The position numbers were made by a program, and so were the translations under genes. Below the pieces are notes generated by a model. It saw nothing but the letters and a program-made list of their open reading frames with translations. It made no database searches and was not told the DNA's origin. A stretch of 64,000 nt of DNA from Dromaius novaehollandiae (taxonomy: Eukaryota > Chordata > Aves > Casuariiformes > Dromaiidae). Positions 58,835 to 64,000 of the stretch are shown piece after piece (within the stretch, counting starts at the first letter, position 1; every line of letters begins with the position of its first letter). The stretch covers positions 9,881,448 through 9,945,447 of the forward strand of contig NC_088108.1 of NCBI RefSeq assembly GCF_036370855.1, written 5' to 3'.

Positions 58835-60060
58835 GTCCAAGGAAAACTCACGTGGTGAATCACGTCCTTACTGCTGAGCCCCCAAAAGTCCTTTCACTTA
58901 GCTGCACATCACTGAGCCTACAAGCCACGTGTCTCTCTCTGCCCTGAGAGGCTTGTGCAGTTCCTGTTTCCACCTGATCTGGTTAGTTCTCTGTGTCTTG
59001 GAAAGCACTGTATCTTCACCTTTGCAATACAAAGGACGCACATCTCATGAGAATATGATCTCATGTTCAGAATGGCCCACAAACCCCTTAGAATTGCAAA
59101 AATGTAATGTTTGAGTCACGATACCGTGAAAGAAGAAAAAAGAACCAAGTGTTCACATGAAAGTCCATGAAAACTTTGTTCATTTGCTACTCTCATATAG
59201 CTTTGCTCAATGGCTTGGAAGTCAATTTATCAGGCGGTGCCACTAAAATAGCAGCCTTCACTGATGGAAGATGGCTCAGAGATAAAGAGGAGAGAGGGGA
59301 GCAGGCTGAGGAAGAGGTAGGTACTAGATTTGGAGACTGGATGAGTGTTTATCTATAGACGGCTTTAAGTATCAGAACTGGTTGTGGTAACATCATTGAA
59401 GGGGCTGGAAGATAGATGGAGTTAGGAGCCAGTTTTAGTGTGAGAGAGTCACGGGGTGAGCACAGAAAGCTTAGATCCTGTGGATTTAAAGCATGAGAAT
59501 TCTGGTGAATGTATGACTTTTATTTGCACTGGATCTGTTCACTGCGCCTGTGGAGCCAGATCCAATGACTTTAGTGATGCACTCAATTTGGATTGTATTT
59601 TGGCCCTGTTAGTCCTGTGGACAGGACTACAGGAGAGGGTCTTGGACTTTTATTATTTCAAATGCTGATCACATGCAAAGGAGAACAGCAGTACTTTTTC
59701 TGTAGGGAGCTGTGCAAAAGACACACTTCATCATCCTGCAGAATCTCTCTGAGGATGCCAGATAGCAGCCTGACTCTTGAGCTGGCAGTTACTTTGCCAG
59801 GTTTGGAATTTCATCCCCGCCCCCGCCCCTTCCTTTTTATAAACTGAATATGTCTGATCTAGAGTCACTCTGAGACAATAAACATGGAATCCTATGAACA
59901 ACTTCAGGAGCAACATTTCAAAGCAGATCTGCATCTTAATAGGCCTGTGAAAGACCAAGGTATGAGTAAAGGCTTGAGAAGAGAGAGTGAAGGTAACTAT
60001 TTTCAGGGAGGTGATGGCAGGTGAGGGTTATGTGGGAGGAAGAGAATGAACTCTTCATGA

Positions 60061-60426
60061 ACCCTTGATGCTGCCCCAGGCACCACAGCCCTGGGGGTGG
60101 CACATGGGACTCTGGATGCTGTCCCAGGCACCTCAGCTGCAGGGGTGACTTGCCAGATTGCAATACCACCCTGGCTGCCTCAGCCATGGGGGTGGCTCCC
60201 CAGACCCCTGACACCACCCCCATCACCACAGCCCAGGGTCTGGCTTGCCAGAGCCCCAGCAGCCCTGGGGATGGCGCGTGGGACCCCCATCACTGCCCTG
60301 GTCACCTCAGCCCTGGGGCTGGCTTGCCAAATCCTTGATGCCGCCCCTGGTGCCACAGCCCCAGGGGTAGTTCGCTGTCCCTGGACAACCCCCTGGCCTT
60401 CAGCTGTGGGGGAGGCTCGTGGGACC
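60061..60426. repeat. Degenerate 48-bp minisatellite, left part
   Basis: Successive blocks such as ACCACAGCCCTGGGGGTGGC, ACCTCAGCTGCAGGGGTGAC, CCTCAGCCATGGGGGTGGCT and ACCTCAGCCCTGGGGCTGGC recur about every 48 bp (one interval is longer, from internal duplication). The copies are diverged, so the array is old. Because 48 is a multiple of three it also yields open frames (60097-60528 plus), not called as a gene. Confidence 0.8.
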
Positions 60427-61139
60427 TGTGAGAGTCTAATACTCTCTGACCAAGTTCTTTTAGATATTCAACACGTGGAGGGTGTACTGTTTAATATCAA
60501 CTTTTACTTACTTGAAGAATTTATTTGAAGAATTTATTTGAAGATATTTGATGTTACACTTAATTTGTGATGTAGCAGAGTGATAGAGGAATATACTGAA
60601 ATCACAACACAAGTGCACTTAGCAAAATATAGCAGTTGCAATATACAGTTCAATCACAATATGAATGTGACTCCCGTTTCCAGTCTCTGTAATATGCTCA
60701 CCATTGATGCTGGGCGTCCCTAGTCACTGGGAAGGAACACCTGGGTTGAAACCAGCTCGAGCCCATTTGTCTTTTCAGAATTCTTTTGTTAGTTGTTCAG
60801 TTCTCATACTCTATTGTCTGAGCCATGTATACACTCCACCTGTACTGATCTGTCTAACTCAGACATTTGCACTCTTTTGATGAACTCAGGGAGAAACAGT
60901 TACACCACCAGTTCATCCACGCAACTGTGATGTAGTCAGTTGATCCACTCAATGGATATAACTGTTTATCTAAAACAAAGTCCCCCCACCCTCCCTCTTG
61001 TCCCCTTGGTGTTGAGATAACTTCAGCTTCCTTTGCAACAGCTGTGGTCAGTCACACCTACATTATTCCCCAAGCTTCATGTGTACATCACCCCTGCCTA
61101 TCCCTTCTGAGCCTTTTTCCACCCTATTGGTTGGTCATA
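60427..61139. mobile_element. 713-bp insertion splitting the 48-bp minisatellite
   Basis: The repeat stops at ...GTGGGACC and resumes as GACCCCTGGTGCTGCC at 61140, in register. GACC is therefore present on both sides, as a 4-bp target-site duplication would give. The insert begins TGTGAGAGTC, is AT-richer than the array and has no coding frame of note. Its size and 4-bp duplication would suit a solo LTR of an ERV1-type endogenous retrovirus, but the right end (GGTCATA) lacks a clean CA terminus. The class is uncertain. Confidence 0.5.
60512..60547. repeat. Three-copy 12-bp AT-rich tandem repeat
   Basis: TTGAAGAATTTA occurs twice in tandem, followed by a third diverged copy (TTGAAGATATTT). 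It lies inside the 713-bp insertion and is probably part of that element. Confidence 0.75.
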
Positions 61140-61228
61140 GACCCCTGGTGCTGCCCGGGGTGCCATAGTCCTGGGGGTGCCTCTTGGGATCTCTCTGACA
61201 CTTCATGGTCTCATCCTTGGGGGGTCTA
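61140..61228. repeat. Degenerate 48-bp minisatellite, right part
   Basis: Continues the array after the insertion: CCTGGTGCTGCCCGGGGTGC then CATAGTCCTGGGGGTGCCTC, matching the left-hand units in order and register. It fades out after about two units near CCTTGGGGGG. Confidence 0.7.
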
Positions 61229-63943
61229 AGTTTAGAGAACAAAGTTAGAGGGAAGGGGAAGCAAACACACAGAACATAGTGCAAAGAGAACATGCTGCCA
61301 CAGAGGATTTCACTCAGTGGTAGGGAGTTATGGTGCAGCCAGCAGCTGACAGCTTAGAGAAAGCTAGCTAGAGGGATCTGAGAGAGAACTATTCCCAGAG
61401 CTGTAACCCACCAGAAAGATGGAACTATGTACCTCTGTTTCTCAGGTGAAAGAGATGTTATCTTCCAGCAACGAAAGGTTGTGCTGACAAAGAATTTCTG
61501 TTTGAAAAACTCTGTTTCTGACTAAAATTAGCTGCTTTCCAGACTCTGCAATAATGGGCTTCTTCTGAGGGTTTGGCTATTTATGCATGTAAGGCAGCCT
61601 GCAAACGTAGGGCCAGCACGAGCCTGAGTCTCCTGTTAACATGCAGTAAACAAGGGAGCTCTCCCTGGGCGATTCATGCACAGAGAATTGCAGGCTCTAT
61701 TCTCTGGGGGCAACAGGGAATGTTCTGTCCCTAGGCAGTGGAGATGCAGAAAGCTGTAAAGAGCACAGGGAGCTGGATCTATGGCTAACCATCCTGGCAT
61801 AACAATAAGGTACTTGGCTGAGAGATGCACACAAAAGAGGGTAGGATTGCTCCCCTCCAGCACTGCTTCCTTCAGCTGTGACTGCAGTAGTTTGATTCCA
61901 CACCTTAGAGTAAAAGGGGCCTGTTGTTTTCTAGTTCTCCCTTACTAATCTTTCCTCTCTTTAATGAAGGATTATGAACAGCTGAGATGAGAATGCCTTT
62001 CCTTGCAGCCTTATTTCTATGAGGAAAAATGAGGTGTTTTGTACTCTGTTAACACAAGGTAAAATTCTAGCAAAAATTAAGGTGTTGCAGTTTTAATATG
62101 AACTACTGGTCTGGATACATCCTTAGCTCTGCCACAGTCTTTAACCTGACTGCCTTAGCTTGTGAACTACAGACTGCATTAGCTGACTTGAATAAATGAC
62201 CTACCTATAATGCAACATAAAATTTAGAGTCTTGGACACAAGACACGAAGAAGACAGTCAATTCCAGAGCTCTCTTGCATTCCTCTGTTTTCCTCTGTTT
62301 TCTCCTGAGGCCCTCCAGCTGCTAGCCTGGTAGCAGTTAGATTCCTTGCATTCTCAAGGGCAATGCAAGATCTCTCTGCTTCATAAAGATGTGCTCTTAC
62401 CCTAGATAATTCTGAGCTTCTCCCAGCTGTGATTATATAACATTTTCCAACTATTTTCTCACATTTTTTATGTTTGTGTGTGTTCTGACCAATTTTGGAG
62501 TCAGAAACAAATTGAGGTGTTGCTGTTTGGCTGGGATACAGAACAGACTGAAAATTAGATACAATTTACTGGAAATCTCCTTTCTCATGTTGTATCTTTC
62601 ATTAAAACATACAATTTTGAAGGCAAAAAATAGTGAGCATTCTGGGCAGTCCAGGTCACAAATTAAGTGCAGAGAGGATATTCTGGTAGGAAAGAGCCAA
62701 TACAGAAGATTTCTGCTCATCTGAGATCTATGAATCTGTATAAGTCAAATAGACTGAAATATTCAGTGTAGTAAACTTCCCCTCAAGTTTCTGGGTGAAC
62801 AAACAAGGACTGGTTTGTGCAGAATGAAATATAGTATCTGACTCTGACTGTGACTGGGCAAAAGACCTAAATTCATGAGCTCGTTCCTGAGCTTTTCCTC
62901 ACTAGCTAAATCCGTGGTGTCACATGCTCAGAATGTATGTGAGTATCTCAGCTTTCAGCATGCCAAGAATTAGGCCAATATCTGCTTGTTCTTCTGTGTA
63001 TAAGCACTTGGCACTGAATACGTTTCAGTACTCTGAGCTACCCAATGTAATGGGATTTCCATAAATTTTTTTAATGTAGACTTCAGAAATACAATGTTTA
63101 GCTAGTACATCAAATGGAGCTGACTGTTTCCCAAAGCTAAGGGCCTGCGGCTGAGCAAACAGATCATTCTTAGAAGCTGTAGCATCATGCAGGGACAATG
63201 TAGCTCCAAGAGCAGTAACAGAAATACACGAGTGGCACTGAAATGAGATGCAAAGGGCCTGGAAAATAAAAAATCCAGTGTGCAAATTCAGGTCATTTAC
63301 CTTTGATCCTGCATCAACTGTGGCTGGTACTCAGTGAGGATGGGGCATAGCGTGGCAGGGAGAATTAGGAGCCATGAGAAGATTGGATGCACAGCCACTT
63401 GCACCTCTGGCAGGCTGGCCCCTCTGAATTACTGCTGATGCTGTTAATATTGTCTCCAGCTCACTTCACTGCTGCAAAGAGAGGGGGGTGTTTTGCCCAG
63501 TGCAGATTAGTAGCATGCACAGGCCACGTTTGTCAGTGGGGGCAAAGTGATATATTGGCTAATCAAACAAAATTGCTTAAAGTGGTTGAAGAGCTACCCA
63601 AACTTTCTGATTAGGTTCAGCCATTTGTTGTCATGTTAGATTTTATTGACTGGCCTTATTGCAACATCCTGCCTGACTGGACAGTTGTAAAAAATGCTCC
63701 AGGGAGGTGGTGAATTATAACGCCTTCCTTGGGTGAGGTGAGTTTTCAGGGATGATTTTCATTCTGTTTGCAAACATTCCAGTGCAAGAACACAAGCACA
63801 GAAGTTTCTCTGCTGATTGCTCATTCTGGAATTACATGGCTTGCTTTGCATTAATCAAGGCTTTCTAGTTTCATGTAAGTATGCTTATTTCTGGACAGAC
63901 TGTGCGCTATGGATCTTCCTCTTTCCTCAGTGAAAATAAGCAA
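61229..63943. other. Gene-poor stretch before the CR1 tail
   Basis: Short random frames only. The block near 63700 may be a separate CR1 fragment. Confidence 0.4.
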
Positions 63944-64000
63944 TGAGTGGAATTGGACCAAATGACTTGCTGCAGCATCTCCTTCTGCATGTTAATAATG
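63944..64000 (+). mobile_element. CR1-type LINE 3' end (partial)
   Basis: The sequence GGAATTGGACCAAATGACTT followed by GCTGCAGCATCTCCTTC resembles the conserved CR1 3' tail (GGNTTGGACTAGATGACCTN then a CCCTTCCAACCC-like stretch). It is old, and the terminal octamer repeats are outside or worn away. An earlier block at 63700-63728 (CTCCAGGGAGGTGGTGAATT) also resembles CR1, but the spacing to the tail is too long for one intact copy. Confidence 0.6.

Larger units (their letters stand above)
51931..60060. other. Gene-poor stretch right of the 57-bp minisatellite
   Basis: Frames up to about 130 codons with no recognised domain, homopolymers at 56.65 and 58.8 kb, and a possible MIR remnant at 53.6 kb. 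No exon called. Confidence 0.45.

Noticed and set aside
60097-60528. 143-codon plus-strand frame
   Set aside because: Made by the 48-bp degenerate minisatellite, whose unit is a multiple of three.

Overview
The window looks like nuclear DNA of a sauropsid, most likely a bird. Genes are split by GT-AG introns, coding density is very low, and CpG islands sit in otherwise AT-rich sequence. A CR1-type LINE 3' end lies at the right edge, and a few worn MIR-like SINE fossils are present. There are no operons, bacterial genes, CRISPR arrays, or recognisable tRNA or rRNA genes.

One protein-coding gene can be read with confidence: an aristaless-related (ARX-family) paired-type homeobox gene on the minus strand, 29604-37475. 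Five exons join in frame into 300 residues: an N-terminal octapeptide-like repression motif, a short linker with an 8-Ala tract, a complete 60-residue homeodomain with Gln50, an ARX-like C-terminal region and a terminal OAR (aristaless) domain. The intron phases and the 46-nt third exon match what I recall of mammalian ARX. However, the protein is about half the length of human ARX, the long acidic/polyalanine N-terminal half is missing, and six homeodomain positions differ. It is probably a compact ARX paralogue rather than ARX itself.

Layout: 1-15 kb is AT-rich, with no gene I recognise, a CT microsatellite, small repeats and one MIR fossil. 15-29 kb holds two modest CpG-rich patches (15.2 kb and 17.9-18.3 kb) and a candidate two-exon plus-strand transcript (24231-24318 joined to 25003-25096). 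29-37.5 kb is the ARX-like gene, with a CpG island over its first three exons and promoter; its large third intron carries possible antisense exons. 38-50.7 kb is gene-poor, with a MIR fossil and one isolated exon-like segment at 46.0 kb. At 50.75-51.93 kb a small CpG island abuts an 18-copy, 57-bp GC-rich minisatellite. At 60.06-61.23 kb a degenerate 48-bp minisatellite is interrupted by a 713-bp insertion with GACC on both sides. The window ends in a CR1-like tail.

The gene-poor flanks around one developmental homeobox gene are the arrangement expected of a regulatory landscape, but conservation cannot be measured here. Most open frames in the window are short chance frames. The longest ones come from the 57-bp repeat, whose length is a multiple of three and which lacks stop triplets in five of six frames.
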